Assembly: GCA_900322215.1 (NCBI GenBank)
Contig: ONYW01000001.1
Coordinates: 64,030-128,029 of the forward strand
Length of the DNA stretch: 64,000 nucleotides
Reading direction: 5' to 3'
Source of the DNA: an uncultured Eubacteriales bacterium
GTDB lineage: Bacteria > Bacillota > Clostridia > Christensenellales > CAG-917
Part shown: positions 29,501 through 35,671 of the stretch, one piece after another
How positions within the stretch are numbered: the first letter of the stretch is position 1
Layout: each line of letters starts with the position of its first letter
Made by a program: the position numbers and the translations under genes
Notes under the pieces: generated by a model
What the model was told of the DNA's origin: nothing
What the model saw: only the letters and a program-made list of their open reading frames with translations
The model's database searches: none

Positions 29501-31053
29501 TACGGCGCATAAGCGTCTTCCGTTTCGTCATCGACGCTCGTTTCAAGCGTCAAAACGCGGTTTCTCCACCAGTTGATAGTTGACACGTTTCCTATCACGC
29601 TTGTCGCTTCTTCACTATCTACGTCAAGCCTGTTCGGAGCGGTTGTATCAATGCCCTTATAACTGATTTTGAAAGAGCTTGCAGATGCCGTATAGCTTGT
29701 ATCCAAAACTTTTGTCGTAATATCCGTGTTTTTGTACACATAAGTTGTGACTTCGACTTTTGCACGCGTCACACGCTTTACCGTCGCATAACCCACGAGT
29801 TCGTTTTCAACATAAACTGCTTTGCTTGACGAACCACCGTTTGACATTGTCGTAACATCAAACACAGCGCCCTTTCCGTCGCCGTCCGTTGTGCTGTCTT
29901 CACTACCGACCTGAACAGTCTTTACGCCGACTGCAAAGGACGTGTTCGCGTCCGTACCGCTATAGGAACTTGCCGTCGCAGGAAAAGCATAGGCGTAAGT
30001 TCCGACATACGTCACTTTGCTTGTTTTGTAATATGCGCGACCGCCAATTGTTCCAAGAGATGTGCTTGTATATGATTGAAGTGTGCCTTGACCACCGCTT
30101 ACGCTGTCAACTGCGGAAGAGAGGTTGTTTTTGATAGAGTCATACCATACCGGCCAGGTGGATTGATCGGTCGTTGTTCTGTATGGAGCAAATGTATCAT
30201 TTACACCTTGTTCATAAAGGCTCTGTGCAACAATCTTATTGTCTCCAAACGCCTCTACCGACTTGCTTGAGGCCTGCGCGGATGTTAAAGAAACTGAGAA
30301 CGTAACCGCAATATTGCTAACAGACGCCACATTTTCATGTTGACTAAATAAGCTGTTGTTGCAATAAGACCAAAACCCTAGGATTAAATATGTGCTCGAA
30401 GACGTAATCGTTGTCGTTTTTGACGTATATTGTTTGCAGCTGCCCTCTTGATAAAAACCGGACAAGGAAGAAACTTTACCGCTTGCCGCGGACAACCCAT
30501 AACCTGGGGTTACATTTCCAGAGTCTGATGTAGTAACACTTGCCGAGATTGTAGCAGTAACCGTCACCGCCCCTGCAAGATTCTTTATCGCGGCAGGAAC
30601 TTGATAATGAATAACACCAAGTTCCGTATTACTATAACTACCAGAATCAACCTGCCAACTAAAAGTGCCGGTTCCACCCGTAACGCTGTGGCTATATGTT
30701 TTTAAACCGGAAGAAGAGTCGTTTTGTACAAGAATTGTTTTTGCCGCCGTAGTCAATGTTTGTTCCGCAAAAGATTCCGTATACGACCAAACATAGTTGC
30801 TCCCGTCTTGAGTTAATCCTTTAAATCCAAGTTCAGAGGTTGTTTGAAAGTTTCCCCTGTCACCGTAAACAGTTGTATTACCACCGTACAGAGTTCCCGT
30901 ACCTGCCAATGCTGTGTCAACGGCACTATTTTCGCCAAAGTCGATGAGTGTATAGGTCATCGCAAAGGCGAAGACGAAGCATGTGAGGAGCAACGTGACG
31001 AGAGCCACGGCTTTCAATGCGTTCTGTTTTTTGCTAAAATTGTTTGTTCTCAT
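20545..31053 (-). CDS. Giant cell-surface protein with MBG/YDG-like domains and C-terminal membrane anchor
   Basis: A 3,502-residue exported protein. A hydrophobic signal lies at about 14-33 (LKAVALVTLLLTCFVFAFAM). The first 1,250 residues are Ser/Thr-rich beta-type sequence with Ig-like features (YYVKADYDKPTF). The rest is a long array of domains of roughly 80-100 residues, each opening with a motif like VTKEYDGTTAL, SKVYDGTKAAE, TKNYDGTTKFYG, REYNGSPKVDV, SITYDGKAHTYSY or VYGEADPIF: the MBG/YDG adhesin-like class. It ends with one membrane helix and a basic tail (MKRKRLKKELLG), no LPXTG sorting signal. Such proteins are probably stalk-like adhesins. The start is chosen for AAAGGTGG seven bases upstream. 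The stop touches hairpin repeat D. Exact domain count is not determined. Confidence 0.88.
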   Translation of the reverse strand: MRTNNFSKKQNALKAVALVTLLLTCFVFAFAMTYTLIDFGENSAVDTALAGTGTLYGGNTTVYGDRGNFQTTSELGFKGLTQDGSNYVWSYTESFAEQTLTTAAKTILVQNDSSSGLKTYSHSVTGGTGTFSWQVDSGSYSNTELGVIHYQVPAAIKNLAGAVTVTATISASVTTSDSGNVTPGYGLSAASGKVSSLSGFYQEGSCKQYTSKTTTITSSSTYLILGFWSYCNNSLFSQHENVASVSNIAVTFSVSLTSAQASSKSVEAFGDNKIVAQSLYEQGVNDTFAPYRTTTDQSTWPVWYDSIKNNLSSAVDSVSGGQGTLQSYTSTSLGTIGGRAYYKTSKVTYVGTYAYAFPATASSYSGTDANTSFAVGVKTVQVGSEDSTTDGDGKGAVFDVTTMSNGGSSSKAVYVENELVGYATVKRVTRAKVEVTTYVYKNTDITTKVLDTSYTASASSFKISYKGIDTTAPNRLDVDSEEATSVIGNVSTINWWRNRVLTLETSVDDETEDAYAPYVWFYEVKRYNTLADLNSDTSGAKYSNYSQIKDAGIEPFAFSSVGQLSSFEYNFATGKATGINSAQIAGGVNATKSGYYRFIFYAVDLAGNAIATSTYYVKADYDKPTFDTHIRFEYPENSGLWTRITNEGEGSDLKNGAWALGDTQVVVQLIYDETTKSYINDNGTNISGNTIVFDAGSDVFAVVVDKDKIVKIIEGSTSTAINAATATFTKKVETDAGALTLAVDYDKDYGILIFRFPDGKDQSGNYPDIDWTTSFTMYAGQDYENDGEVYASDGWTGGVKVRVDRNAPVTPELLDDPDAYEKSYIFGLSRLSTDISSRTWFTESGLKLSSIINFSDNLLELYSSEVRVYYAIATVAKDDDFTSGTYTLAYFAEHYKEIAVDDYALYFADANHLGYFDGKHFDEGVASVTLNLQQTDGAGMRAIFMWAVDQAGNVSPELVKYYVLADESTYTISSSVKENANLPTGSAVISQTNADGDNAMSFKRGEEVTFTIEMDTDIYAPYLFTLAKSEKSNDDPLEYTSTKQRLLVNYTPSSVWTVADNFRKNLTVEGENSLTIKYLVDDFTTLGPLDTIKKLKDASYNDTKTLPFEFAHRKIVTYTVTNNTSVPFTYAPTVVEMSTDEVAASAFEYYYLDKNGNEFAAGLAGNENVPVYPNEDGESYFVAIYIPSNNDSFAVRHSNNTPKSSESADKEISGDSGNYVLNFGYQTVKFIPYTIVKGSLTVTATPSNSTYGDAVTPTYTVGGLESESANKLVVKLKLETSETDYTKLGVGAYQIVPDGAEYGLPNSYISVSEGEDFLKYYNIRYISDFHTIYTRKVTISTVADSKVYGEADPIFKFSVALSEFGGNSEALLSFFSAFENYTESAGVYTFESNGIIKRAGNENVGYYAYTVNSAAFDVDTNYSIEFVNTAQFSITQRTIVLGVGGQSIVKKAFDPSVDYATIVPMYTLESQDAKFADLITGSLALSSSYTDISAGLVEYDNGYEFTITLGTIANTSNIAFELSADKTYTVYVLADSVVLKLRSGEAFSFVFGTTWSSSSTITYSQAMFEGFANNDDDYEVNWTATIDGKADGALLDAGSYLVTFKVNSASKGGVAITEKVFVEPFSITIVPAVVKVRPTWSTLSKPYGGQENAFGIGWEIVSVNGETPSDYAGYSLTSIKEQISGSYARALFENGAFVAYGTRYDDASDVNGVLYSNAARYYAFAVDNEFVISNPNFAVDSSLSAQDAAERFEITKKTIEINSSMLTGLSKVADTTTAVNYELADKTLLELRDLLVLSTDDVQLAFEDAAYGTATVPSGTYVDTDITFTNLYLKGAKAANYLLVVTDAVDGKVTISYINNVTKDEHIRLISGYVGIRRSDVSVTKEYDGTTALGIENVIIQNRIENGVGTSILRGIIANGKASVIGSYSGKEVSSAYTLSLELIFKVDNKDDVYLYDYGEDGLRIEKTTIEGSDAIRVVISGIAASITKRVINSKSFVSIAPVSRDYNRGKTVEVEYLFADGAIVSGDDVKLTLSAKITTVDVGVGEHPVAFTSGVVGNSNYIVDVDELNTKYNEYNPLKVTITPAKLIPDVTFVEREYNGSPKVDVANTESKKFTTLHYAGELSSELEKLSFDKDAVEYILSSGGKEDENVRIDGDGNVIAHDLIVRGLSIASTDDSILANYEIYGFRYNASDNTYSKVGSAKTGLVEDFELLDAVLISKRRVSILENDIDVQSKVYDGTKAAEATIDVQKLDEGMADDEKRIVPKDKDFLIITASGEFEQKFVNLIVNVKIHDIMLGVTDKEHEYLLRNYDVSSASDVTITRAIYERPVTFSFTLGARTYSGDPYVSVNVISATINGLLDVDKKSYGIQVSGGAFFMDKNVAYEQVNAEDYLGKDVASGSLFKLDGEYFVALTNNELEKVKEGTFEDAIYAIGAKQGTVYNPIIKNTKAVYTNYVLTYAVDAADYDGEEYLVCETTDGAMLHAGNPLIATSTIKTYYCAIKATGKYILVEDSAKLAAAKTANALVGFYRADGKDAYLVNADYAGEITDTLKDTNGNDISVTYSQDAYGKINKRAAIISDVTKLQDEKFTKNYDGTTKFYGVEGVDYNYSSAGIGLSGDELTIEGVTAEFENASVGDTYVVIRADKLGGKDANNYTYGTLRSARVPACINKIKINASLADDEMVYGTALANVEGHITYTIGENEYLLDMTPNGIMVKLDEFLVAVELLEEGKTYADLEADDIKFMEDLLKRIYVKDAEGNYSENPVTFDKTSGEEYYVRLGGAFTSLPRTNPVFMSARPSAGTESTSYTLKGGEAANYEFAFKYTDGTTSHLTVVKKPLYVVAAVEDFRMEYGGTMPAITFNYLDDNGRQSIISGETWKNVFMQNGVDYRPDVYFTTFENGVSDLARITPTAKVNDGNDPSFHGDYVLVFEPKEGFDASKSNYDVFCGTIELVNADGAKNERYVYTFPGTYTAKAPELTIYKPTISGISLVASDNGKYTTTYNRRSQHGVAIVGAKDTDSIAMYDANGNELPVINAGTYTGYIELSRPVDASYYDGDGNFVQDNNNYSLVWRSDLDGGVESITIEIGKASPGLNAPRDSITYDGKAHTYSYTKATVDDDLSGEAEYFNARYMKKVEGNYVPVENMVDAGTYLVYLTYDPGNPNYEVQTIEIQFAITKASVVVELSYTERQLYEQGKAYAVDFTLKSVTPETIPALLTDNDLMLQFLLAGEGLLKLDASGNVVPIDESVIKIENGKYVFGNSGRYPFQVILKDSSKKDNFDISQNVAMSGKTVSTNATGVLELVVTSMQYTKDTDVVASIEVKQSGEGLDNLLLADKFEARYVYQNNTLADDDAYYAAVDSKFMDEIANALGTSVTISTIIRYNLTLGGNAVGLGNTPTAVSVQLTQDVLNNLDRTVIYQTVLNSDGSTALKKLNGYEIKDGVLSYTTDNLGSLVFVEAGRKTPMLAVWIGVAVAGGIVLIVGLTTLYMVMKRKRLKKELLG

Positions 31054-31156
31054 AATCCACCTTTCGTACGGTATCTCTATCGTCACCGAGGCGGCGAGTC
31101 AAGATCTACTGCACATATATACGCGTGCGTATGCACGCAGTTTTTTATACGCTATC

Positions 31157-31185
31157 ATTTTACTCTAATATTTTCCATATGTCAA
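31157..31185 (-). promoter_or_regulatory. Promoter of the giant surface-protein gene
   Basis: Minus strand perfect TTGACA (31180-31185), 17-base spacer, TAAAAT (31157-31162). The leader of about 95 bases contains a GCGTGC..GCACGC dyad and ends in a good ribosome binding site. Confidence 0.75.
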
Positions 31186-31269
31186 TAGCGACTTGCAAAC
31201 AATTTGTTGTTGCGAGGGGAGCGGATTATCACAAAAAATAGTATTTCGACAAAATTTTTCAAAAACCTC

Positions 31270-31298
31270 TTGAAAATGCCAAAGAATTGCGCTAATAT
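31270..31298 (+). promoter_or_regulatory. Promoter of the DUF4364 gene
   Basis: TTGAAA (31270-31275), 17-base spacer, TAATAT (31293-31298). A leader of about 78 bases follows that can fold through CTCG..CGAG. The divergent interval 31186-31269 shows nothing else. Confidence 0.55.
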
Positions 31299-31382
31299 TC
31301 TTTGTTGCGGAAGACTATATTTTTCTCGTTCTCCCTCGCGTCATTCAGGCGCAAGGCGAGAAAACGAACAGGATTTAACACA

Positions 31383-31925
31383 ATGAGCGAAATGGAACAA
31401 TCACTTCTAAGCACTCCACTCGACAGCAAGGTGCAAAAACTTGTTATTCTTTTCGTGTTCGACAAGATGTCCATACCGCTCTCGGAGGCCACGCTGCTTG
31501 ACATTTGCTCTTCCGACAACGCTTGGCTCAGTTATATGGAGTGCAAGCAATATCTTGCGGAACTCATAGAGACAAATCTCATCTACCGCATGCCAAAGGG
31601 CGATATGCTCGGTATCACGCAGGACGGCATCAGTTGCCTTTCCCTCTTCGTCACGAGGATTCCCGCGTCTATCCGCGAGGACATCGTGCAGTATGCAAGA
31701 GAAAACCGCATGCGTTTCAAAAAGCGTCAAGCCTATTTTTGCGACTATTCCAAAAACGCCGACGGCACCTACACGGTGATCATGCGCATCAACAACGACA
31801 TCGGCACGATAATGGAACTAAAACTCGTAGTCGCCAACCGTCAACTCGCAAAATACCTCTACAAGTCCTGGGTTGACAAGGCGTCGACTGCGTATTCGCT
31901 CATTCACGACACCCTTTTAGAGTAA
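31383..31925 (+). CDS. DUF4364 family protein (winged-helix-like)
   Basis: A 180-residue protein of the Clostridia-specific DUF4364 family, recognised from KVQKLVILFVFDKMSIPLSE near the start, a winged-helix-like N-terminal part, then GLTQDG-like MLGITQDGISCLSLF and a beta-rich C-terminal domain with DYSKNADGTYTV. Function is unknown; the N-terminal half suggests DNA binding. The ATG at 31383 gives the usual family start; an upstream in-frame ATG lies next to the promoter and would add 27 residues unlike the family. Monocistronic; its stop codon is at the edge of hairpin repeat B. Confidence 0.82.
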   Translation: MSEMEQSLLSTPLDSKVQKLVILFVFDKMSIPLSEATLLDICSSDNAWLSYMECKQYLAELIETNLIYRMPKGDMLGITQDGISCLSLFVTRIPASIREDIVQYARENRMRFKKRQAYFCDYSKNADGTYTVIMRINNDIGTIMELKLVVANRQLAKYLYKSWVDKASTAYSLIHDTLLE

Positions 31926-32047
31926 AAACCGCACAGTTTAGCGAATAGCATTGTCAAAGCCCATTTGTTCGAGGGTCACGTACGTCGGTACGCTCATCTC
32001 TCGCAAATGGGCTTTTTCGCGCTCTTCATCTAAACTGCGCGGTTTTT
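31924..32047 (-). repeat. Hairpin repeat copy B, at the stop codon of the DUF4364 gene
   Basis: Outer helix 31924-31940 with 32031-32047, 17 bp; the one non-Watson-Crick position is a G.U pair on the minus strand. Read on the minus strand it has GATGAAGAGCGCGAA, inner helix AAAGCCCATTTG/CAAATGGGCTTT, apical GATGAGCGTAC..GTACGTGACCC, and TGACAATGCTATTCGC. All of this is nearly identical to copy A, 24 kb away, with a compensating base-pair change (G-C to A-T) in the inner helix, whereas the outer helix is unrelated to that of A. Confidence 0.85.
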
Positions 32048-32091
32048 GCGAATTAGGACTTAGGAATGAGAAATTATGGAAGAATGGGGTT

Positions 32092-32185
32092 TTTCACGGC
32101 AGCAGACAAACCGACTCTTTTCCAAATTCACGTACGCGTTAGGATTTGGGAAAGAGTCGCCTTCCTTGCATCTCATCAAAATTGA
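32092..32185 (-). repeat. Degenerate hairpin repeat H (distal to copy B)
   Basis: TTCCTTGCATCTCATC (32162-32177) is the reverse complement of the conserved GATGAGATGCAAGGA loop strand. The inner helix, 32112-32127 with 32144-32159, is 16 bp with one wobble, and encloses CACGTACGCGTTAGG, a reduced version of the apical motif. CGGCAGCAGACAAA (32097-32110) is a decayed counterpart of the other loop strand. The outer helix is nearly lost. Confidence 0.65.
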
Positions 32186-32230
32186 GAGCATTTAATTTTA
32201 ATTATTTAGTAGAAAGAATAAAAATATACA

Positions 32231-32262
32231 AAAACCGCGTATCTAACGCGGTTTTCTTTTTA
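32231..32262 (+). terminator. Rho-independent terminator-like hairpin
   Basis: AAAACCGCG (32231-32239) and CGCGGTTTT (32247-32255) form a 9-bp perfect hairpin followed by CTTTTT on the plus strand. It would stop any transcript leaving the DUF4364 gene. 32263-32375 contains short imperfect direct repeats (AACATCACTG, AACATCA) and nothing else I can name. Confidence 0.65.
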
Positions 32263-32375
32263 TCCACAACTTCCGCTATGCAAAAACATCTCTTCCTCAA
32301 TAGCGGAAACATCACTGCACAAGCAACATCATTTGCACAGCAAACATCACTGAATCGTTGCTTCTTTTGAGCGAC

Positions 32376-32405
32376 GCTGACAAAGTTATTCGCCGACTTG
32401 TGACC
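32376..32405 (+). repeat. Partial hairpin repeat E0 (right half only)
   Basis: GCTGACAAAGTTATTCGCCG followed by ACTTGTGACC. The loop strand is identical to that of copy E and the outer arm begins like E's (C.ACTTGTG). No matching left half was found. Confidence 0.65.
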
Positions 32406-32417
32406 ATGAAGCGAATG

Positions 32418-32540
32418 CAAAGCGCTCAAGTTGGATGAAGAACGAGGAAGGTGCGCACGCGAAACGCCTAATGTACAAAACGTACATGACGTTGAGCGCA
32501 CGCAAAGCTGACAAAGTTATTCGCCAACTTGTGCGCTTTG
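32418..32540 (+). repeat. Hairpin repeat copy E, overlapping the end of aroQ
   Basis: Outer helix 32418-32434 with 32524-32540: 17 bp, one mismatch. Loop strands GATGAAGAACGAGGA and TGACAAAGTTATTCGC. The inner helix is short here (GTGCGC/GCGCAC plus AACG/CGTT). Apical TAATGTAC..GTACATGA is intact. The stop codon of aroQ is the TTA within the conserved GTTATTCGCC, and the last eight residues of AroQ are encoded in the right arm and loop strand. Confidence 0.82.
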
Positions 32541-32963
32541 AGCGAAGTAGGCAAGCGCTTCCCTATATCCGTCAAACCCTTTGCCCATAATGACTTTTTC
32601 GGCATAAAGGGAGATGTAGGAGTGTTTTCTGAATTCCTCCCTGCCGTTTATGTCGGTGAGGTGGACTTCGACCGTCGGTTTGCCTGCGGCTTTGAGCGCG
32701 TCGAGAATGGCTATGCTTGTGTGCGTGTATGCGCCGGCGTTGATGATTATGCCGTCATAACCTTTCCAGTATGCGCCGTGAATGAGCTGACATATCTCCC
32801 CCTCTTTATCCGACTGGAACACCGTCACTTTGAGCCCGTACTGCTTGCCCCAAAACTTGATGAACTTTTCGAGATCGCTATACGTTTGGTTTCCATAGAG
32901 TTCAGGCTCGCGAATGCCGAGCATGCCAAGGTTTACTCCGTTGATAACAAGGATTTTTTCCAT
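32517..32963 (-). CDS. aroQ: 3-dehydroquinate dehydratase, type II
   Basis: Third step of the shikimate pathway: dehydrates 3-dehydroquinate to 3-dehydroshikimate. 148 residues with GVNLGMLGIREPELYGNQTY near the start, including the catalytic loop Arg and Tyr, INAGAYTHTSIAI with the active-site Asn and His-containing region, and VEVHLTDINGREEFRKHS including the catalytic His. Length is standard. AAGGCGG precedes the start. Last gene of the aromatic operon, 85 bases after aroK. The last eight codons and the stop fall within repeat E, so the terminal AQSAQVGE is likely shaped by the element. Confidence 0.95.
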   Translation of the reverse strand: MEKILVINGVNLGMLGIREPELYGNQTYSDLEKFIKFWGKQYGLKVTVFQSDKEGEICQLIHGAYWKGYDGIIINAGAYTHTSIAILDALKAAGKPTVEVHLTDINGREEFRKHSYISLYAEKVIMGKGFDGYREALAYFAQSAQVGE

Positions 32964-33048
32964 ATTCTAACCGCCTTAATTTTTATTATCTCATCACATT
33001 TGTAGAAAAAAACTATATTCTTCCACTATCACGCTTTATGCGTGTATA

Positions 33049-33963
33049 TCACCAATGCAGAGCATTGCATATCATCACGACCGTGTCGTGTATCTCTCCG
33101 TTGTTTTCAATTTCAAAATCCGCGACGGATTTGTAGATAGGCTCTCGCTCTTCATAGAGTTTTTTGACGGTTTCAAGGTCTTTTGAGAGCGGTCTACCTT
33201 CTCTTGCAAGCCTTTCGAGATCCCGTTTGACAAAGAAGAGTGTTCCGTTTGCTTTCAAATACTCGACGTTTCTCTCAAAGAGTACGGCTCCTCCGCCCGT
33301 CGCTATCACCTGTCCCGCGCGCAAGCCAAACTCCGCGACGATTTCGCTCTCTATTTGTCTGAATCCCGCCTCTCCGCTTTCTTCAAAGATTTGCGGGATA
33401 GATTCGCCCGTCTTCCTTTCGATTTCTTCGTCCAAGTCGACAAACGTTTTGCAAAGTTTTTCCGCGACGAGTTTGCCTATCGTCGACTTTCCGCATCCCG
33501 CCATGCCGACAAGCACGACGTTTTGCCTGTCGTTCGTCATTTTGCGGACAATTTCAAGCGTTTTCGCCTCGTCCTGCACGGGCAAAGAGTCGTCCGCTTT
33601 TGCATACAAATTGTGCGCCACTCTTCCCTGCTCGACAAGCATAGCGAGTCCGTTTGCGGCATTCACGCCAAGTCTTCTTGCCTGCCTTACGAGCGCGGTT
33701 TCGAGCGGATTGTATATAGTGTCAAAAACACCTTCGAGGTTTTCAAACAGCGCGAGGTTGAGGGGTTTTTCAATGCTAAGCGTACCGACGGGCGTCGTGT
33801 TGACGACGATTTGCGTATCCGCTTTGTCGTAGACGTTTTCATAGTTGAGTTCGCCCGTCCTCGACACTATGCCTATAGACTTTGCGCCGTGCTTTTCAAG
33901 GAAATAGCGCATGGTCTTTGCCGTCCCGCCGCTACCGAGAATAAGCACGTTTTTGTCGCGCAC
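33049..33963 (-). CDS. aroK: C-terminal part of shikimate dehydrogenase fused to shikimate kinase (AroE-AroK)
   Basis: A frame of 304 residues. Residues 1-140 are the NADP-binding half of shikimate dehydrogenase (NVLILGSGGTAKTM near 5-18, VVNTTPVG near 53-60, NGLAMLVEQG near 104-113). From about 146 on it is a complete shikimate kinase: Walker A GMAGCGKST (153-161), DLDEEIE, GGGAVLF and the lid region REGRPLS. The kinase phosphorylates shikimate in the pathway. The apparent GTG start has no ribosome binding site, and the upstream AroE half lies in another frame, so in the present sequence the kinase would be made only by internal initiation or frameshifting. AroE-AroK fusions exist in Clostridia; the lesion is at the junction near 34010. 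Confidence 0.85.
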   Translation of the reverse strand: MRDKNVLILGSGGTAKTMRYFLEKHGAKSIGIVSRTGELNYENVYDKADTQIVVNTTPVGTLSIEKPLNLALFENLEGVFDTIYNPLETALVRQARRLGVNAANGLAMLVEQGRVAHNLYAKADDSLPVQDEAKTLEIVRKMTNDRQNVVLVGMAGCGKSTIGKLVAEKLCKTFVDLDEEIERKTGESIPQIFEESGEAGFRQIESEIVAEFGLRAGQVIATGGGAVLFERNVEYLKANGTLFFVKRDLERLAREGRPLSKDLETVKKLYEEREPIYKSVADFEIENNGEIHDTVVMICNALHW

Positions 33964-34228
33964 CTCTATGCCCGCGGTCTTGAAAGCGAACTCTACGCCG
34001 TCTATGTCCTATCTTTGCCGCCTCGTCCACGAAGTCAAGGAGAGGTATCACCGTTTGTTTGTATGGTATCGTCACGTTGTAGCCCTTGCACTCGTGCGAC
34101 TTTACAAACTTTGCAAGCGCCTCTTCCGTCTCGAATTCTCTCACGCCGTACGACAAATTGCCGAGCGAATTGTGCAGGCTCGGAGACAGCGTGTGCGGTA
34201 GACTCTTTCCTATGACGGCGTATCTCAT
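33529..34228 (-). pseudogene. aroE: Shikimate dehydrogenase domain, disrupted by a small frameshifting deletion
   Basis: The N-terminal frame starts at 34228 with MRYAVIGKSLPHTLSPSLHN, a typical AroE substrate-binding start with the SLSPxLHN-type motif, and GYNVTIPYKQ with the catalytic Lys, up to DEAAKIG. It then leaves frame. The other frame resumes at IDGVEFAFK, just after the place where AroE has AVNTxxxxxGxxxGYNTD. About 17 residues, including the Asn-Thr motif that binds shikimate, are missing along with a net shift of frame. Since every other pathway gene is intact, this is either a recent lesion, a strain variant, or a sequence error. The start codon overlaps the chorismate mutase stop by four bases. 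Confidence 0.82.
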
Positions 34229-34482
34229 AATTTCTTTTGATAGTCCTTGCTCTCCTCGATGAGGAGCAAAAACACTTTCTCGGCGTAGTCTTTGAGATCG
34301 TCGGGCATCTTGGCTCGCACGCTCTCTATGACTTCCCTTTCTCTATCTTTGTTCTCTATTGCAAAGCCCTGCGACTTCTTTGCCTCCGCAACCGCCTTTG
34401 ACAGGTCAAAGCGCTCTACAAGGAGTTTGCAAATGTTGTCGTCAACGACGTCTATTTGTTGTCTTATTTCTTCAAGTTTCAT
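34225..34482 (-). CDS. Chorismate mutase, AroQ class
   Basis: Converts chorismate to prephenate. 85 residues, all helical: LEEIRQQIDVVDDNICKLLVERFDLSKAVAEAKK, with the Arg near the start, the ERF..S..V..K segment, and DREREVIESV, all typical of small monofunctional mutases of the AroQ fold. It stands between aroC and aroE and provides the substrate for TyrA in the same operon. Confidence 0.92.
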   Translation of the reverse strand: MKLEEIRQQIDVVDDNICKLLVERFDLSKAVAEAKKSQGFAIENKDREREVIESVRAKMPDDLKDYAEKVFLLLIEESKDYQKKL

Positions 34483-34531
34483 AGCTCGTTTTCCTCTTCA
34501 AATTGCAAAATCGAGGTTTTATACACGCGAT

Positions 34532-35671
34532 TTAGTCATTATAAATGCCGTTTGTGACTTTTTGCAACATAAGTTCGTCAAGTAGGGCAAGAGCCACGGC
34601 ACTCTCCACGCAGGGTACGGCGCGTGGCACGATACAGGCGTCGTGTCTGCCGTGAACGGACAGTTCGCACACTTTTTTCGTTTCAAGATCAACGCTCTTT
34701 TGCGGCAGGGATATAGACGGAGTCGGGCGCACTGTCACGCGCATAGTTATAGGCATACCGTTTGCGATTCCGCCGTTTATGCCGCCGCTGTTGTTTGTCG
34801 CCGTCTTCACTTCGCCGTCTTTAAGTGTGAACGCGTCGTTTGCCTCGCTTCCTTTAAGCCCTGCAAGCCCTGCTCCGAGTCCAAACTCTACGCCTTTCAC
34901 GGCAGGCACTCCGAACACGGAGTATGCTATCTTCCCTTCCAAACCGGAGAAGAGATTTTCGCCCATGCTCCCCGCTTTCACGCCGAGGACTATACATTCG
35001 ACGGTGCCTCCGACGCTGTCTCCGCTCGACGCGATTTGCTTGATATATTCGACGGTCTCCTCTCTCTCGGATTCGTCGAGAAGAGGAAAATCGCTGTACT
35101 TTATTCTTTCGATTTGCGACTTCGAGAGTCCGCTCACGTCCGCACCGCCTAGGTAGGAACGAAGTTTTTTCTCGCCGATGCTCGACACGTATGCGACGAC
35201 TTCGATGCCCTCTTTTTCCAAAACGTCTTCGGCGATGCCTCCCGCTATGCAAAGCATTGCCGTGAGCCTACCAGAAAATCTTCCTCCGCCTGTTGCGATT
35301 TTGCCGTCCTTGACGTATTGCACATAGTCCGCGTGTGACGGACGAGGAACAACGGCGATATTTGAATAATCCGCCTTTTTGACGTTGGTGTTTTTGACGA
35401 CTGCCGTAATGACGTCGCCGTTTGCACGGTAGGTTTTGCCGTCTTCGAGCGAGGTTTCTCCGCGTATTCCTTCGATACCGCTTAAAAAACTCGGCTCGTC
35501 CGACTCTATTCTCGGCGTAGTCCAAGGCGCACCGCTCTTTCTGCGGTTTAGCATACTCTTTATTCCGCGCGCGGAAAACTCTCCGCCTCGCTCTATGCCA
35601 GACAGTTTGAGAACCATTTTGTCCGAATGCGATTCGCCTGCGATTTCCACGTCAATGATGTCAAATCCCAT
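34532..35671 (-). CDS. aroC: Chorismate synthase
   Basis: Seventh and last shikimate step: makes chorismate from EPSP with reduced FMN. 379 residues. GESHSDKM near 12-19, RRKSGAPWTTPRIESDEPSFLSG, SHADYVQY, GGGRFSGRLTA, and the ending SVHGRHDACIVPRAVPCVESAVALALLD are the family landmarks in the form seen in Clostridia. Overlaps the end of aroA by 11 bases. Confidence 0.94.
   Translation of the reverse strand: MGFDIIDVEIAGESHSDKMVLKLSGIERGGEFSARGIKSMLNRRKSGAPWTTPRIESDEPSFLSGIEGIRGETSLEDGKTYRANGDVITAVVKNTNVKKADYSNIAVVPRPSHADYVQYVKDGKIATGGGRFSGRLTAMLCIAGGIAEDVLEKEGIEVVAYVSSIGEKKLRSYLGGADVSGLSKSQIERIKYSDFPLLDESEREETVEYIKQIASSGDSVGGTVECIVLGVKAGSMGENLFSGLEGKIAYSVFGVPAVKGVEFGLGAGLAGLKGSEANDAFTLKDGEVKTATNNSGGINGGIANGMPITMRVTVRPTPSISLPQKSVDLETKKVCELSVHGRHDACIVPRAVPCVESAVALALLDELMLQKVTNGIYND

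Noticed and set aside
20545..31053. Many open frames on the plus strand opposite the giant gene
   Set aside because: They mirror the codon bias of the long minus-strand gene, lack ribosome binding sites and resemble no protein family I know.
32263..32375. Short direct repeats (AACATCA units) as a possible array
   Set aside because: Only a few imperfect copies of different length; too little to support a defined element.
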